Shown here one piece after another: positions 5,786 to 6,136 of a stretch of 6,136 bases of DNA. The notes beneath the pieces are model-generated. The model was not told the origin of the DNA. It made no database searches and saw nothing but the letters and a program-made list of their open reading frames with translations. The stretch is from DAOTZU01 sp034433995 (GTDB lineage: Bacteria; Chloroflexota; Anaerolineae; UBA1429). A program made the translations under genes and the position numbers. Every line of letters begins with the position of its first letter. Positions within the stretch are counted from its first letter, which is position 1. The stretch spans positions 1 through 6,136 of the forward strand of contig DAOTZU010000057.1 in assembly GCA_034433995.1 (NCBI GenBank), given 5' to 3'.

Positions 5786-5815
5786 GTATCACGAGAGCTC
5801 AAGACGAGGGAAAAG

Positions 5816-6136
5816 ATGAAGAGCGTCAAAATCGCGCTGTACGTCCTGCTGGGGCTGGCCGTCCTGCTGCTGATCGTCCCTTTGCTGATCCCCGTGCCCC
5901 CCTTGCCCAATCTGCGGCCGGCCGAGGAGCTGGCCGATGCCGATAGCCGCTTTGTGGAGCTGGCCGGGGTGAAGGTACATTACAAGCTGGCCGGCCAGGG
6001 CGAGCCGGCCTTGGTCCTGCTCCACGGCTTTGGCGCCAGCCTCTTCTCCTGGCGCGAGGTGTTGGCCCCCCTGGCCGCCCGGGGCACCGTCTTGGCCTTC
6101 GACCGCCCCGCCTTTGGGCTGACCTCCCGCCCCCTG
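5816..6136 (+). CDS. Membrane-anchored alpha/beta hydrolase, N-terminal part
   Basis: The frame is open from ATG 5816 to the window edge, 107 codons. Residues 7-29 form a hydrophobic N-terminal helix (membrane anchor or uncleaved signal) followed by a Pro-rich turn. Residues 45-107 are the start of an alpha/beta hydrolase fold: strand 'FVELAGVKVHY', strand 'ALVLLHGFG' with the oxyanion-hole HGFG at 70-73, and 'VLAFDRPAFGLTSRP' (92-106), typical of family members with D-R-P-x-F-G-x-T/S. The catalytic Ser nucleophile elbow, acid and His lie beyond the window. These enzymes hydrolyse esters, epoxides, haloalkanes or related substrates; the substrate cannot be told here. GAGGG at 5806-5810 is 5 nt from the ATG, and a good promoter precedes it. 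It is divergent from the sigma operon, with no evidence yet that it belongs to the same regulon. Confidence 0.93.
   Translation, partial: MKSVKIALYVLLGLAVLLLIVPLLIPVPPLPNLRPAEELADADSRFVELAGVKVHYKLAGQGEPALVLLHGFGASLFSWREVLAPLAARGTVLAFDRPAFGLTSRPL

Larger units (their letters stand above)
5462..5815. other. Divergent intergenic region with no confident gene
   Basis: This 354-nt stretch between the sigma factor and the hydrolase is less GC-rich than the flanking genes. It holds a candidate promoter for each strand, a small palindrome between them (5734-5749), a GC-rich hairpin in the sigma leader (5647-5662), a ribosome-site hairpin (5462-5478) and a doubtful 61-codon frame with a CxxCH motif (5668-5483). 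I see no tRNA, insertion sequence or CRISPR repeat in it. Confidence 0.7.

Noticed and set aside
5789..6025. Minus-strand 78-codon frame opposite the hydrolase start
   Set aside because: It is Gln/Gly-rich and lies opposite a well-supported alpha/beta hydrolase frame with promoter and ribosome site; a shadow.

Overview
The window is GC-rich bacterial DNA, roughly two thirds G+C by eye. It carries a tightly packed minus-strand operon and the start of one divergent plus-strand gene. The Pro/Thr/Ala-rich linkers, the DUF5667-like membrane protein beside an ECF sigma factor, the tandem DUF5666-like modules and a large secreted beta-propeller protein together suggest a Chloroflexota (Anaerolineae-like) genome. 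That assignment is inference from protein style; the window has no rRNA or marker gene to settle it.

Layout, read along the minus strand: a candidate sigma70-type promoter (5716-5687) and a leader of about 220 nt precede an ECF sigma factor gene (5461-4913). Next comes a membrane protein with a cytoplasmic N-terminus, one transmembrane helix, a DUF5667-like segment and extracellular DUF5666-like modules (4910-3240, possibly starting at 4916), which is the likely anti-sigma factor. A secreted protein made almost entirely of four DUF5666-like modules follows (3243-2200). Last is a large secreted protein (2154 to beyond position 1) with a seven-repeat beta-propeller, a long Pro/Thr linker and a second propeller cut off by the window edge. 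The first genes overlap or nearly abut, and the last gap is 45 nt, so the four are probably co-transcribed. No terminator is visible because the last gene leaves the window.

On the plus strand, a well-formed promoter (5757-5785) drives a membrane-anchored alpha/beta hydrolase starting at 5816, which is truncated by the right edge.

My reading is a cell-envelope signalling unit: sigma factor, transmembrane regulator, and two exported proteins, one sharing the regulator's extracellular modules and one able to bind a ligand or surface. The architecture is seen directly in the sequence; the signalling logic is inferred. The 354-nt divergent intergenic region holds both promoters, several small inverted repeats and a doubtful 61-codon reading frame with a CxxCH motif. 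The long plus-strand open frames opposite the operon are antisense shadows.
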